NCBI GenBank assembly: GCA_030348385.1
Contig: JAUCFP010000006.1
Location: 1,054,001 to 1,118,000, forward strand
From: Cytobacillus sp. NJ13
GTDB lineage: Bacteria > Bacillota > Bacilli > Bacillales > Cytobacillaceae
Reading direction: 5' to 3'
Length of the DNA stretch: 64,000 nt
In this document: piece after piece, positions 34,908 to 44,844 of the stretch
Numbering within the stretch: position 1 is the first letter of the stretch
Layout: the number at the start of each line of letters is the position of its first letter
Made by a program: the position numbers and the translations under genes
The notes under the pieces: model-generated
The model's input: the letters and a program-made list of their open reading frames with translations, nothing else
Databases searched by the model: none
What the model was told of the DNA's origin: nothing

Positions 34908-35225
34908 GTGCAGCCATTCACAGAAAAAGTTATAAAAATCATTAATAACATCCCAAGAGGAAAAGTCATGACATATGGGCAAATCGCAAGGCTGGCCGGG
35001 AGCCCCCGAGGAGCAAGACAGGTGGTCCGGATTCTTCATACCCAAAGTGAAAAGCATCAGCTTCCGTGGCATCGGGTTGTGAATGGGAAAGGGGAAATTG
35101 GGTTTAAAGACGGAGATTTGCATGACATGCAGAGAGAACTATTAGAAAATGAGGGGATTCACTTTAATATAAATAAAAGACTTGATTTGCAGGAATTTGT
35201 CCACGAATCATCTCAGCAAATATAA
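34908..35225 (+). CDS. atl: Alkyltransferase-like protein (ATL)
   Basis: This 105-residue protein is a DNA-repair methyltransferase homologue in which the active-site Cys of PCHRV is Trp (W54 in PWHRVV). It therefore binds but cannot dealkylate O6-alkylguanine; known ATLs hand such lesions to nucleotide excision repair. The helix-turn-helix with the Arg finger (GSPRGARQVV) is intact. The start is GTG 34908, seven bases after AAGGAG. It is followed by a terminator hairpin shared with the convergent ypbS. Confidence 0.9.
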   Translation: MQPFTEKVIKIINNIPRGKVMTYGQIARLAGSPRGARQVVRILHTQSEKHQLPWHRVVNGKGEIGFKDGDLHDMQRELLENEGIHFNINKRLDLQEFVHESSQQI

Positions 35226-35260
35226 AGAAGCGTGCATCCACTCGGAAGTCACGCTTCTAT
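35226..35260. terminator. Hairpin between atl and ypbS
   Basis: GAAGCGTG (35227-35234) and CACGCTTC (35250-35257) pair perfectly between two convergent genes. The T-tract is weak. Confidence 0.65.
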
Positions 35261-35274
35261 ATAATCATAAGTAC

Positions 35275-35532
35275 CTATTTTGTCTTTGATGCATATTCCT
35301 CAATCATCTCAATTGTTACATACTTTCTTGCAGGTATAATTCCCTGTTTAGAAAGTTCATTGATTTCAGCAGTTACTTCATTTATCTTATCCGCAGAAAA
35401 TGGAAGTCCTCGCCTGCATAAATCCAATGCTTGCTCAATATAGTATTCGCGCTGCTGTTCCAGGGCAGCAAATTTCGTTATAATCTTATTCTGCTTTCCT
35501 ACATGTTCTGATATTGCTTTATGTACACTCAT
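35275..35532 (-). CDS. ypbS: YpbS-family (DUF2533) protein
   Basis: The 85-residue helical protein begins MSVHKAISEH and contains LEQQREYYIEQAL and PARKYVTIEMIEEYA, the pattern of B. subtilis YpbS (DUF2533). I use ATG 35532 after AAGGGGTGG; a GTG three codons earlier overlaps that site. It is cytosolic, and its function is unknown. Confidence 0.8.
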   Translation of the reverse strand: MSVHKAISEHVGKQNKIITKFAALEQQREYYIEQALDLCRRGLPFSADKINEVTAEINELSKQGIIPARKYVTIEMIEEYASKTK

Positions 35533-35794
35533 ACTTTCCACCCCTTAAAAAATTCACCTGCTTTTATCATACCATTTTCTAATAGCATTTTAAGAATAAA
35601 TATTCTTAGCAGCATAATATTTATTTTAGAAAGAAATAGGAAATAATATCCAGTCCTCATAACTTTTAAAGTGGAGAATAAAATAGTTAAGTAAATCAAA
35701 AATTGATTCTTTTTCCTCATTATGGAAATAAAGGAAACACACCTTTCTAAGAAGAAAAGGTTAAGAAACAAAAATGGAAGGTGGCTTAATACGT

Positions 35795-37279
35795 ATGAAA
35801 AAAAGTGTAAAAATAAATATCAGTTTATTGCTGGTATTTATGCTGGCACTTATTCCTTTTGCTCAACCCGAATCGCCTAAAGTCCAGGCAACGGAAGAAG
35901 GCAGCGAACTTGTACAGCAGTTGAACCAAATGATTAATAATGATCCAATTCTTCGGGGAGGACTTGCAGGAGTCAGTATCCGCAATGCAGAGACAGGCGA
36001 GCTTGTATACGACCATATCGGGGATATACGTTTAAGACCTGCTTCTAATATGAAACTCCTAACAGCCGCTTCGGCTCTTGAAACATTGGGAGAAAATTAT
36101 CAGTTCACAACAGAACTTCTTCACACAGGATCAATAAATGGGAAGACACTTCAAGGTGACTTGATCTTAAAGGGAAAAGGAGACCCAACCCTTTTAAAAA
36201 AGGATTTTGATTCATTTGCCGTTAAAGTAAAAGAAGCAGGCATCAAAGTTATTCATGGCAGCCTGATAGGTGATGACACGTGGTATGATGATGTACGCTA
36301 TTCAACCGATCTATCATGGAGCGATGAATCATGGTATTATGGCGGACAAGTCTCGGCACTTACTGCCTCCCCAAATGAGGACTATGACGCGGGCACAGTA
36401 ATTGTAGAGGTTTATCCCGGAGAAAAAGCCGGGCAGGAACCGATTGTAAAAATGGTGCCGGAAACAGATTACATAAAAATCGTCAATAAGGCTAAAACCG
36501 TCTCTAAAGACGAAAAGAAGGATATCCATATTGAAAGAGATCACGGAACGAACACAGTTACAATTGAAGGAGAAATTCCACTTGAAGGCAGCCGTTCAAG
36601 GGAATGGATTGCTGTATGGGAGCCTACTGGCTACGCATTGGATCTATTGAAGCGTTCTCTTGCTGAACAAGGCATTAAAATCAAAGGGAAAACAGAAGCA
36701 GGCCCTGTCCCAGAAGGCGCAAAACTATTTGCTGAGCATAAATCCATGCCTATCAAAGATTTGCTCATACCATTTATGAAATTAAGCAATAATGGCCATG
36801 CAGAAACATTAATCAAGGAAATGGGCAAAGTTTCCAAAGGAGAAGGCAGCTGGGAAAAAGGGCTTGAGGTATTAGATGAACAAGCAGAAGCCTTTGGAAT
36901 GAATCAGGAAACTCTCGTGCTCCGGGACGGTTCCGGAATCTCACATGTAAACTTAATTCCGGCAAATGAAATCTCAAAACTTCTTTTCGAAGTCCAGGAC
37001 GAAGAATGGTTCAGCTCCTATTTGAACTCATTGCCGATTGCCGGCAACACAGACCGGATGGTGGGAGGAACTCTTAGAAATCGCATGAAAAACACCAATG
37101 CCGCCGGGAATGTCAAAGCAAAAACAGGTTCAATCTCAACAGTCAGTTCATTATCAGGATATGTTAAGACGTCCAGCGGGGAAGAGCTTATCTTTTCTAT
37201 TATTCTGAATAACTTAACTGATGGCGGTCAAGGTAAGGTTATTGAAGATAAAATTGCCACGTTATTAGCCAATCAATAA
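35795..37279 (+). CDS. dacC: D-alanyl-D-alanine carboxypeptidase/endopeptidase (PBP4a, S13)
   Basis: The exported 494-residue protein starts at ATG 35795, after GGAAGGTGG, with a signal peptide cut near VQA. The S13 active-site motifs are S84-x-x-K87 in PASNMK, S331 in LSNNG, and K443 in AKTGS. A large insertion domain between the first two motifs is typical of DacC/PBP4a. It trims peptide side chains or cross-links in the wall. It is monocistronic, and a dispersed repeat lies just downstream. Confidence 0.92.
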   Translation: MKKSVKINISLLLVFMLALIPFAQPESPKVQATEEGSELVQQLNQMINNDPILRGGLAGVSIRNAETGELVYDHIGDIRLRPASNMKLLTAASALETLGENYQFTTELLHTGSINGKTLQGDLILKGKGDPTLLKKDFDSFAVKVKEAGIKVIHGSLIGDDTWYDDVRYSTDLSWSDESWYYGGQVSALTASPNEDYDAGTVIVEVYPGEKAGQEPIVKMVPETDYIKIVNKAKTVSKDEKKDIHIERDHGTNTVTIEGEIPLEGSRSREWIAVWEPTGYALDLLKRSLAEQGIKIKGKTEAGPVPEGAKLFAEHKSMPIKDLLIPFMKLSNNGHAETLIKEMGKVSKGEGSWEKGLEVLDEQAEAFGMNQETLVLRDGSGISHVNLIPANEISKLLFEVQDEEWFSSYLNSLPIAGNTDRMVGGTLRNRMKNTNAAGNVKAKTGSISTVSSLSGYVKTSSGEELIFSIILNNLTDGGQGKVIEDKIATLLANQ

Positions 37280-37287
37280 AATGAATA

Positions 37288-37375
37288 GAAAAGCGGAAGG
37301 CGCCCGCCTATCGGCTTATGGCCTCAAGCTCTTAGGAGCCCAACACTAGACAAGCTTAGACCCGAGAGCAGAGAC
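37288..37375. repeat. Dispersed intergenic repeat, copy B
   Basis: It opens GAAAAGCGGAAGGCG (37288-37302) and holds the 13-mer ACTAGACAAGCTT at 37345-37357, both shared with the element at 236-313. The central part is longer here by about 25 bp. Confidence 0.5.
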
Positions 37376-37414
37376 AGTTATCTTACTTTAGAATATGTAC
37401 ATTTTTAGCCATTA

Positions 37415-37458
37415 AGAAAAGGGCAGGATGCCATCACCGGTATACCTGCCCCTTTTCT
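37415..37458 (-). terminator. Terminator of yceI
   Basis: AGAAAAGGGCAGG pairs with CCTGCCCCTTTTCT with a one-base bulge, immediately after the yceI stop on the minus strand. Confidence 0.85.
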
Positions 37459-37461
37459 GTC

Positions 37462-37995
37462 TTATTCTGCTTTTGCTGCCTGAATTTGCAGGTCAATTTT
37501 CACTTTATCTCCAACAAGAACTCCGCCAGTTTCAAGGGCAGAATTCCAGGTTAAGCCGTAGTCACTTCGTTTGATTGCTCCAGCAGCAGTAAAGCCGACT
37601 TTTTCATTGCCCCATGGATCTTTGCCTGATCCTTCATATGTCACAGTAAAGGTTTCTGTTTTTGTTGCACCATGAATAGTAAGATCGCCTGTAACATCAT
37701 ATTCATCATCACCCTTGCTTACAATGCTTGTTGATTTAAAGGTCATTTTCGGATGGTTCTCAACATCAAAGAAGTCCGCAGAACGCAGGTGATTGTCACG
37801 ATCTTCATTGCGTGTATCAACACTTGAAAGTGAAACATTGAATGTAAGATCAGCAGTTGTTAAATCTGCAGGATCTGCAATTATTTCTGCATCAAAGCTA
37901 TTAAAGCTGCCTTTCACGTTTGCAATCATCATATGCTTGATAGAAAAATCCACACTGCTGTGTGCAGGGTCAACTGCCCATTTTGTTTTAGCCAT
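37462..37995 (-). CDS. yceI: YceI-family lipid-binding protein
   Basis: The 177-residue beta-barrel protein of the YceI (lipocalin-like) family binds isoprenoid-type lipids. Its family blocks are WAVDPAHSSVDFSIKHM, the DNHLRSADFFDVENHP segment and SDYGLTWN. I start at ATG 37995 (MAKTKW) after TTGGAGGAG. There is no signal peptide, as in other Bacillus members. Two GAATTC-centred sites (38017 and 38030), the second in the palindrome TTGAATTCAA, lie just upstream and could be a MarR-type operator. Confidence 0.88.
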   Translation of the reverse strand: MAKTKWAVDPAHSSVDFSIKHMMIANVKGSFNSFDAEIIADPADLTTADLTFNVSLSSVDTRNEDRDNHLRSADFFDVENHPKMTFKSTSIVSKGDDEYDVTGDLTIHGATKTETFTVTYEGSGKDPWGNEKVGFTAAGAIKRSDYGLTWNSALETGGVLVGDKVKIDLQIQAAKAE

Positions 37996-38029
37996 AATTT
38001 TCTCCTCCAATAGTTCGAATTCACTTGTT

Positions 38030-38039
38030 TTGAATTCAA
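38030..38039 (-). promoter_or_regulatory. Palindrome upstream of yceI
   Basis: TTGAATTCAA is a perfect 10-bp palindrome, and another GAATTC lies 15 bp away toward the gene. The core resembles the GAATTC centre of MhqR/MarR-family boxes. This is a weak inference. Confidence 0.3.
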
Positions 38040-38202
38040 GATATTTTAATTCTAGATAAATTATATGCCGGTTTAAGTTTTATGTCAATGATATTTTTTC
38101 AAAAGATGGTAAAATGAAGACTACTTAAATTATCAATTTCATACATAACCTAAGTCATAATTATTACATTACGGTTTAGTGATGTTTAAAGGGGAACGGA
38201 CC

Positions 38203-40779
38203 ATGAATCAGCTTGAACAGATTTACAATAATGCTGCAGAGCATACCAAAATAAAAATCCTGGAGGATGCCGAACGCTATCTGGGCAGTAAAGAGTCGAT
38301 GCCCTCCTATAAGGAATATCTTTCTGAAAGATTTCATTATATTGATCAAATCTGGGTAAATGTATGGCTGAATAAAATCACTGCTAAAATTTCCAAGCAT
38401 GAAAAAAAGAAATATCTAAGTGAAAAAGGGTACGACACAGAAAATGTTGACAGGAAAATAATCAATCACCTCTTCCGGACTGAAATGAGGGATTATCAGC
38501 CATTTAACAGTTTGGACTGGCTTAATGACGTATTTGAAAGCAATAATGAAGCCTGGGCTGAGCTCTATGAGACTGCACGGGCTCATTATCTGCAAAAAAC
38601 AGAAGAGGAGCGGCTTCAGCGAAAGAAGTATCGCATCCGCGAAGAGATTGAAAAGAATATTGATGAAATTATTGAAAGAGATTATAGCCTTCTTTATCTT
38701 CATGTCAGACATATGGCTTCAAAGCAGCTGGCTTCCGATTTTAGAAACAAGATAAGATATCAAAAAGTGGATACCTTTGCTCTAGAGGAAAAGCTTGATG
38801 AGACAGGCAGGTTTGAGGCAGGTGATTATACTGTAATGGGGGAATTCTTTGATGAGCTGACAGGAAATATTCATAAAGCATCTTATGGGGGCAAAGGCTA
38901 TTTTGAATATGAAGCCTATTACTATGTCTATAAGAACCATATATCAGGATTTCTGTCCGATTCTCTGCAATCGCTCGTCCTGCAGAACCTTCCGCATCAT
39001 TTATTCGAGGAATATGAAGACGCTTATCAGAAACCGCTGACAGGTAAGTCGGTGAAGAAGTTAATGGCCCATACACTTCAGGATCTTGATGAAAGCTTTT
39101 TTGACAGCATTCAGGAGGAATATATTGAAGATCTGCTTAGCTTAGCGGATATACCGTTTGACCCTGTAGTCCATAAAGATCTGCTCGAGAAGGACATTGC
39201 TGACAGGGAAAGAAAAATAGCAGAAGAATTAGCTGAGCAGCAGAGGAAGAAAGAAGAAGAGGAACGCATCCTCGAATATATATTCGGGCAGGAATACAGC
39301 CCTTCTGTGGAACGGGCCAAAAGGTATGTACTTCATATTGGTGAAACTAATACAGGGAAGACACATCATGCCCTTGAAGGAATGAAATCAGCCCAAAGCG
39401 GCATGTATCTGGCACCTTTAAGGCTATTGGCACTCGAAGTATATGATAAACTGAACCGCGAAGGTATACCGTGTTCTTTGAAAACCGGTGAAGAGGAAAA
39501 GGCAGTTTCCGGTTCTGAGCATCTTTCAAGCACCGTAGAAATGTTCTACGAAAAGGACTATTACGACGTCATTGTCATTGATGAAGCCCAAATGATCACG
39601 GATAAGGACAGAGGCTTTTCCTGGTATAAAGCAATTACCAAGGCAAATGCCAATGAAGTCCATATCATTGGCAGCCGCAGCGCTAAAAGCATGATGCTCC
39701 AGCTTCTTGGCGAAGCAGATATTGAACTGAATGAATACAGCCGGGATATTCCTCTTGAAGTCGAAGCAAAGGAATTCAAATTCAGTCATGTACGAAAAGG
39801 CGATGCACTCATCTGTTTTTCAAGGAAGAGAGTACTTGAAACTGCCTCAAGACTTCAGCAGGAAGGCCACTCAGTAAGCATGATTTATGGAGCGATGCCT
39901 CCTGAAACCAGAAAAAAACAAGTCCAGCGTTTTATAAAGGGAGAAACTTCCGTCATCGTATCCACTGATGCCATTGGGATGGGACTCAACCTGCCTATCC
40001 GCAGAATTGTTTTTTTGGAAAATGATAAGTTTGATGGAACGAAAAGGAGAACCCTTACTTCACAGGAAGTTAAGCAAATTGCTGGAAGGGCAGGACGAAA
40101 AGGGCTTTACAACATTGGGAAAGTTGCTTTTACAAAAGATATTAAAAGAATGAAGGCCTTGCTTGAAATGGAGGATGCCCCGGTCCACAGCTTTGCCATA
40201 GCCCCAACAAATACAGTATTTGAAAGATTCCAAAGGTATTACCGCGATCTCGGATCATTCTTTGAGCTGTGGGATAAGTTTGAGAGCCCCAGAGGAACCA
40301 AAAAAGCGGCATTAACAGAGGAGAGAGACCTATATGAAAGGATACGCGGCACAGAAATTGAAGCAAAGCTTGGCCTAATGGACCTATATGGTTTTCTCCA
40401 TCTGCCATTTTCAAAAAAAGAACATGATCTTGTCCGTCAATGGGAAGAAACCATGTATGCCATTATTGATGGGGAGGAGCTTCCCGAGCCGAGAATCAAG
40501 AACCGGAATCTGGAAGAGCTGGAATTGACTTATAAAGCAATAGGCCTGCATTTGCTGTTCCTGTATCGTCTTGAGCAGAGAACAGAAGCGTTATACTGGG
40601 AAAGATTAAGGGAAGAAATCAGCGACCATGTTCACGAAAGACTAAAAACCGATATTAAAGAGCTCTCAAGAAAATGCAGAAAATGCGGCAAAAAACTGCC
40701 CTGGGAACACGAATATCAAATCTGTGATGAATGTCATTCTTCACGTTCAAGGAGAAGGTACCATTACTACAGAAGGTAA
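38203..40779 (+). CDS. Suv3-like superfamily 2 helicase with C-terminal zinc ribbon
   Basis: The 858-residue protein has a long helical N-terminal part (about 1-370, rich in charged coiled coil). A helicase core follows with GETNTGKTHHAL from residue 380, DEAQ at 460, a TDAIGMGLNLP segment and QIAGRAGRKG. These motifs match mitochondrial RNA helicase Suv3. The end carries CRKCGKKLPWEHEYQICDEC, a zinc ribbon, and a basic tail. It likely unwinds RNA during turnover. I choose ATG 38203 after AAAGGGGAACGG; ATG 38179 lacks a site. It appears monocistronic. Confidence 0.85.
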   Translation: MNQLEQIYNNAAEHTKIKILEDAERYLGSKESMPSYKEYLSERFHYIDQIWVNVWLNKITAKISKHEKKKYLSEKGYDTENVDRKIINHLFRTEMRDYQPFNSLDWLNDVFESNNEAWAELYETARAHYLQKTEEERLQRKKYRIREEIEKNIDEIIERDYSLLYLHVRHMASKQLASDFRNKIRYQKVDTFALEEKLDETGRFEAGDYTVMGEFFDELTGNIHKASYGGKGYFEYEAYYYVYKNHISGFLSDSLQSLVLQNLPHHLFEEYEDAYQKPLTGKSVKKLMAHTLQDLDESFFDSIQEEYIEDLLSLADIPFDPVVHKDLLEKDIADRERKIAEELAEQQRKKEEEERILEYIFGQEYSPSVERAKRYVLHIGETNTGKTHHALEGMKSAQSGMYLAPLRLLALEVYDKLNREGIPCSLKTGEEEKAVSGSEHLSSTVEMFYEKDYYDVIVIDEAQMITDKDRGFSWYKAITKANANEVHIIGSRSAKSMMLQLLGEADIELNEYSRDIPLEVEAKEFKFSHVRKGDALICFSRKRVLETASRLQQEGHSVSMIYGAMPPETRKKQVQRFIKGETSVIVSTDAIGMGLNLPIRRIVFLENDKFDGTKRRTLTSQEVKQIAGRAGRKGLYNIGKVAFTKDIKRMKALLEMEDAPVHSFAIAPTNTVFERFQRYYRDLGSFFELWDKFESPRGTKKAALTEERDLYERIRGTEIEAKLGLMDLYGFLHLPFSKKEHDLVRQWEETMYAIIDGEELPEPRIKNRNLEELELTYKAIGLHLLFLYRLEQRTEALYWERLREEISDHVHERLKTDIKELSRKCRKCGKKLPWEHEYQICDECHSSRSRRRYHYYRR

Positions 40780-40914
40780 TATCCCTTTTTGAGAAGAGGA
40801 AGATTTATTATTTACTTGGCATCTGGAAATTAATCAAATTCATGAATTTTACCCGTCCATTCCGAATAGATATTCATGGAAAACAACTATGAAAGTCTTA
40901 AAGGGGCGGTAAAA

Positions 40915-41376
40915 ATGGTAAGCTGCACACATCAGGCGGAAGTAAACATACCGATTAAGGCAATATGGAACTTTGTCAGTGATATTGGAAATTGGGCACC
41001 CTTAGTGCCCGGTTATATTGCACATGAGGTACTAAGTGACAGAGAATCAACCTGGAGCTTTAAAAGCGATATGGGGATTATTAAGAAAAAAATTGAATTA
41101 AAAGTGGATATTACGAGCTGGCAGGAGCCGACAAAGGTTACGTTTCATTTAACAGGACTTAATGAGAAGTTTACAGGACATGGATATTTTCTTGCGGAAA
41201 AAGGAAGGAATAATATAAACATCATGACTGGGTCACTTGAAATATCAGCAGAGGGAATGATGGCTAAAGTGGCCAATTCATTACTTAATACTGCTCTTCC
41301 GGAAATTACTGCTGAACTGACAGAGGCTGTCGCATCAAAAGCCGAACAGGAATATAGGGAACATGCAGGCGTTTAG
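40915..41376 (+). CDS. SRPBCC (CoxG-like) protein
   Basis: The 153-residue protein starts at ATG 40915 after AAAGGGGCGG. It has the START-like SRPBCC pattern, with IPIKAIWNFVSDIGNWAPLVPGY at the front and a long C-terminal helix. It resembles CoxG-type proteins, which bind hydrophobic ligands or help deliver cofactors. No carbon monoxide dehydrogenase genes adjoin it, so that role is not supported here. Confidence 0.75.
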   Translation: MVSCTHQAEVNIPIKAIWNFVSDIGNWAPLVPGYIAHEVLSDRESTWSFKSDMGIIKKKIELKVDITSWQEPTKVTFHLTGLNEKFTGHGYFLAEKGRNNINIMTGSLEISAEGMMAKVANSLLNTALPEITAELTEAVASKAEQEYREHAGV

Positions 41377-41390
41377 TTTGCATCTCAATG

Positions 41391-41422
41391 AAAAGAACTC
41401 ATCAACTTGAGTTCTTTTTATT
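41391..41422. terminator. Bidirectional terminator between the SRPBCC gene and ykuK
   Basis: AAAAGAACTCA and TGAGTTCTTTT pair perfectly around a 6-nt loop. Confidence 0.88.
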
Positions 41423-41942
41423 TCGTATATCGATTAGCATAGCTGGAGGCTACGAATGCTTCCGGCTTTATTTTTGGCTCGAGGCCGATTGATTCGATTC
41501 TGGAGACCATTTCCTTCACAAATTCTCTCGTTTTATTTCTCTTGCCTGATCCTATGTCCATATGTCCTTCCATGGAGAACGAGCCGCCTTTGTAAATGAA
41601 TGGAAGAACGATATCAAACATTTTGTCTTTGTACTCCTCTGTAAACAGAGAGACCACTTCTTCTGTCAGCGAGGTTTCATAGGAAATTCTCTCATGAAGA
41701 TGCAGCATTTTCCTGGGGATTACTGTTTTTCGAATACATGCCCAGGCGCCTTTTCGCTCGTTTTGAATAACAATTCCGGTAATAAAAACTGTGCGATTGC
41801 AATGGACCTGTGAGTCTGTTCCGATCATCAGTCTGAAATTCCCATCGGGATTTCGCTTCATAAAGAGTAAGATACGGTTGAATACCTGTTCAAAAGTCAA
41901 ATTCCTTTCCTGGAGATTTTGAAATTTATATTCAGCACTCAC
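41418..41942 (-). CDS. ykuK: YkuK-family RNase H-like protein
   Basis: The 174-residue protein matches B. subtilis YkuK (DUF458). It has a ribonuclease-H-like fold suggested by LMIGTDSQVHCN (an acidic strand start), ERISYETSLTEE and HMDIGSG. The aspartates could bind metal. It is cytosolic. It may be made in late growth, but neither substrate nor pathway is known. It has a free-standing promoter region on the minus strand. Confidence 0.8.
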   Translation of the reverse strand: MSAEYKFQNLQERNLTFEQVFNRILLFMKRNPDGNFRLMIGTDSQVHCNRTVFITGIVIQNERKGAWACIRKTVIPRKMLHLHERISYETSLTEEVVSLFTEEYKDKMFDIVLPFIYKGGSFSMEGHMDIGSGKRNKTREFVKEMVSRIESIGLEPKIKPEAFVASSYANRYTK

Positions 41943-42149
41943 CTATTATCACCACATTAAGTATTTTGTCTCGGAGTATCACTCTTCCACAACCTTTAAC
42001 TTAAAATGTAATCCTTTTTACTACCATTATATTGAGTGGCCCTGAACAAGTTGTTTATTTTTTTGAAAAAATTGCTTTTGCCGCGGGTGAAAGGAAAATG
42101 AATGGGATTCGGCAGATTGATAAAAGCTATGGTAAAAGGAGGAGCTCTT

Positions 42150-42593
42150 ATGAACAAAACACTCATTTTTATTCTTAAATTAGCATCAAGCTTGATTGCT
42201 TTTGCCATAGCACTTGATTTATTCTTCGATGCCGCTTTTGCAGATATTGTTTCTTTCAGTCTTCTGGTAACAGTGATGTCCTATTTGCTCGGTGACCGCA
42301 TCATACTTCCGAGGCTGGGGAACCGGAATGCCCTTATTGCTGATTTCTTCCTGGTTTATGCATCTGTATGGGTGTTTGGGAGTGTGCTGCTTAACAGTTA
42401 CCTGCAAATCGCATGGGGAAGCATCATAGCTGCAGGAATTATCACCCTTTCCGAGGTGTTTGTCCACCGCTATATACTCAAAACCGCAGCATCCAATCAC
42501 CAGAATAACCGCAAGGAAGCCGCCTTGAACCCCCGCCTAGCTTATGGAATGGAAATGGCGGAGGAGAAAGAGCCGACACGGGATTGGGATTAA
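42150..42593 (+). CDS. yndM: YndM-family (DUF2512) membrane protein
   Basis: The 147-residue protein has four predicted membrane segments and a basic/acidic cytosolic tail ending in KEPTRDWD. This fits DUF2512/YndM of Bacillus. I use ATG 42150 after AAAAGGAGGAG; the longer frame has no start site. Expression may be sporulation-linked, as for B. subtilis YndM. Function is unknown. Confidence 0.8.
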   Translation: MNKTLIFILKLASSLIAFAIALDLFFDAAFADIVSFSLLVTVMSYLLGDRIILPRLGNRNALIADFFLVYASVWVFGSVLLNSYLQIAWGSIIAAGIITLSEVFVHRYILKTAASNHQNNRKEAALNPRLAYGMEMAEEKEPTRDWD

Positions 42594-42605
42594 AAATCAC
42601 AAAAC

Positions 42606-42648
42606 AGAAAAACCCAATGCGGGCTCACCGGCCTGCTTGGGTTTTTCT
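42606..42648 (+). terminator. Terminator after yndM
   Basis: AGAAAAACCCAA pairs with TTGGGTTTTTCT, with a GC-rich inner loop. Confidence 0.88.
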
Positions 42649-42729
42649 GATTCTTTCATAAGAATACTCTTGCTATTTTGCCATCAAACACCCAATATTA
42701 ATAAGGTGAATTTTTTAAAAAGATAAAGA

Positions 42730-44136
42730 ATGAAAGTAGGGTTTTACTTGCAGGATTTTTTAACACTTGGCATTTCAAAAAAACGAACCGAGCTTTTGCT
42801 TAAGGCTGGCATCGGGCATCCTACCCCCATCCAGGAGAAAGCCATTCCCGCTTTAATGGAGGGCAGGGATATCATTGCCCAGGCTCAGACCGGAACAGGA
42901 AAGACATTTGCATTTATCCTGCCGATTCTTGAAAAGCTGGAGCCAGCCTCATCCCATATACAAACGCTGATTGTAACACCCACAAGAGAATTAGCCCTGC
43001 AGATCACAGGGGAAGTTCAAAAACTGACTGCTGCTGATAATATAGAGGTTTTAGCTGTGTATGGCGGCCAGGATGTAGACAAGCAGCTGAACAAACTTAA
43101 GAAAAATGTCCAAATTGTTGTTGGAACACCCGGACGGCTGCTCGACCATATTAAAAGAAAAACAATTGATTTATCAAAAACTGATTTTTTAGTTTTGGAT
43201 GAAGCCGATCAAATGCTTCATATAGGTTTTTTGGATGAAGTGGAGGATATTATTAAAGAGACTCCAGGCAGCAGGCAGACCATGCTTTTCTCAGCCACTA
43301 TTCCAGCAGAAATAAAAAAACTGGCAAGAAAACACCTGAAAGAACCACAGTATATTCAAGTCGAAAAAACTCAGGGGCCGGCAGATTCAGTTAAGCAAAT
43401 CGCGATACATACGATCGATCGGGCTAAGCAGGCAACACTCATGCAAATGATTCAAACTCACAGACCCTTTTTAGCCGTTATCTTTTGCCGGACCAAACGC
43501 AGAGTAAGCAAGCTTTATGAAGCATTAAAATCAAATGGTTTTCATTGTGATCAGCTTCACGGAGATTTATCCCAGTCCAAAAGGGAACAAGTAATGAAAC
43601 GTTTCAGGGATGCAGAAATACAGCTATTGGTTGCTACAGATGTAGCAGCAAGGGGACTTGATGTAGAAGGTGTCACACATGTATTTAATTATGATATTCC
43701 ACTGGATCCTGAAAGCTATGTTCACCGCATCGGAAGAACGGGAAGGGCCGGCATGAAGGGGATGGCAATCACTTTTTATTCATCTGCAGACAAACCGCTC
43801 CTTGAAGCAATTGAAAAAGGGCTGAACATTACAATTTCCAAGCAGAACCTTGGCAATAGCCAGGAAAGGCAAAAGCCTTCCAGGTCATCAGAAAAAAACT
43901 CTCAATTGCAAAAAAAACCAGTTTCACCTGGAAGAAAGAAAGATGTTAATCGGAAAGATGCAGACAGAAAAAAGAATGAAGACAAAACTTCCCCAACAAA
44001 GAGCAGAAAAGGGAAAAGTAAAAAATCAAAACCATTGAATTCAGCTGGTAATGTAAACCGGAGCAAGTCACAATCAAAAAAGAAGGCTTCAGCGCCTAAA
44101 TCTGTTAGCAACAAGTCAAAAAGACGCGGAAGGTAA
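42730..44136 (+). CDS. DEAD-box RNA helicase
   Basis: The 468-residue protein has the full DEAD-box set: the Q-motif, AQTGTGKT near 52-59, PTRELA, DEAD at 157-160, SAT and HRIGRTGR. From about residue 380 it has a low-complexity Lys/Arg/Ser-rich tail for RNA binding, as in CshA-type helicases. It should remodel RNA, for instance in ribosome assembly or decay at low temperature. The start is uncertain: ATG 42730 has a weak site, and TTG 42748 would give the family-like LQDFLTLGI. The downstream gene begins 23 bp after its stop. Confidence 0.9.
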   Translation: MKVGFYLQDFLTLGISKKRTELLLKAGIGHPTPIQEKAIPALMEGRDIIAQAQTGTGKTFAFILPILEKLEPASSHIQTLIVTPTRELALQITGEVQKLTAADNIEVLAVYGGQDVDKQLNKLKKNVQIVVGTPGRLLDHIKRKTIDLSKTDFLVLDEADQMLHIGFLDEVEDIIKETPGSRQTMLFSATIPAEIKKLARKHLKEPQYIQVEKTQGPADSVKQIAIHTIDRAKQATLMQMIQTHRPFLAVIFCRTKRRVSKLYEALKSNGFHCDQLHGDLSQSKREQVMKRFRDAEIQLLVATDVAARGLDVEGVTHVFNYDIPLDPESYVHRIGRTGRAGMKGMAITFYSSADKPLLEAIEKGLNITISKQNLGNSQERQKPSRSSEKNSQLQKKPVSPGRKKDVNRKDADRKKNEDKTSPTKSRKGKSKKSKPLNSAGNVNRSKSQSKKKASAPKSVSNKSKRRGR

Positions 44137-44159
44137 CCATAATTAAAAGGAGGAGCGAA

Positions 44160-44741
44160 ATGTTAAAAGAACGGATTGAAAATCATCTCAAGGAACCAGG
44201 AAACGAAATATACAAAGAAGAAAAAGAATTTGCTGAAAAGCATCAGCTCTTATCAAATGCTGAATCTTTAATAATCAAAAATCCTGAAACCCGCTTTACA
44301 ACTGCTTATATAGAGAGAGGAAACAAAGAAACAGAAGAAGTGCTCTCACAGGAGACGCCCGATTTTTTAAAACAGCCTATCGATTATTTTGTGAAAAATA
44401 TTAAAGAGTTTATGTACCTTGAGTCTGAATGGTTTGGGATTATTGGTGCTGACGCCATCTCATTTGAATTCGATGACCTGTTCCGAACCTATGATGTCAT
44501 GCTTGGACTAAAACTGCCTAAAAAGAAAGCAGAAGCAATTAGGTCTTATTTGAAAAGTACCTTACAAGGTGATTCAGCAACATTTGATTTAATGTTTAAC
44601 CAGCAAGATGGGTTATGGGAGCTCAACTTTGCTTTGGATGACTTAGAGGGCTTTAAAGAGGATATGACCATAAACGATGCTTACAATTTAATATACAGAT
44701 ATCTATTCCTGCTGGCAGAAACAATTGAGGAAGTGAACTAA
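44160..44741 (+). CDS. Hypothetical protein cotranscribed with the DEAD-box helicase gene
   Basis: The 193-residue protein is soluble and mixed alpha/beta, with EDDLFRTYDVMLGLKLPKKK replaced here by DDLFRTYDVMLGLKLPK and an acidic C-terminal half. The start has AAAAGGAGGAGCG, and the gap from the helicase gene is 23 bp, so the pair is an operon. A terminator follows. I do not recognise the family. An RNA-related role is suggested only by the neighbour. Confidence 0.65.
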   Translation: MLKERIENHLKEPGNEIYKEEKEFAEKHQLLSNAESLIIKNPETRFTTAYIERGNKETEEVLSQETPDFLKQPIDYFVKNIKEFMYLESEWFGIIGADAISFEFDDLFRTYDVMLGLKLPKKKAEAIRSYLKSTLQGDSATFDLMFNQQDGLWELNFALDDLEGFKEDMTINDAYNLIYRYLFLLAETIEEVN

Positions 44742-44772
44742 AAAAGCGGTTCAATCGAACTGCTTTTTTTAT
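44741..44772 (+). terminator. Terminator of the helicase operon
   Basis: AAAAAGCGGTTC pairs with GAACTGCTTTTT around AATC, with a T-tract. Confidence 0.88.
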
Positions 44773-44844
44773 TTATTTTTTTATGGATATTTCTATTTAA
44801 AATTCTGCATGATAAAGATGGTTAATAAAAAAGGAGGAATCGAA

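Noticed and set aside
40915-41376. Carbon monoxide dehydrogenase accessory gene coxG
   Set aside because: Only the SRPBCC fold is similar; no cox structural genes are nearby.
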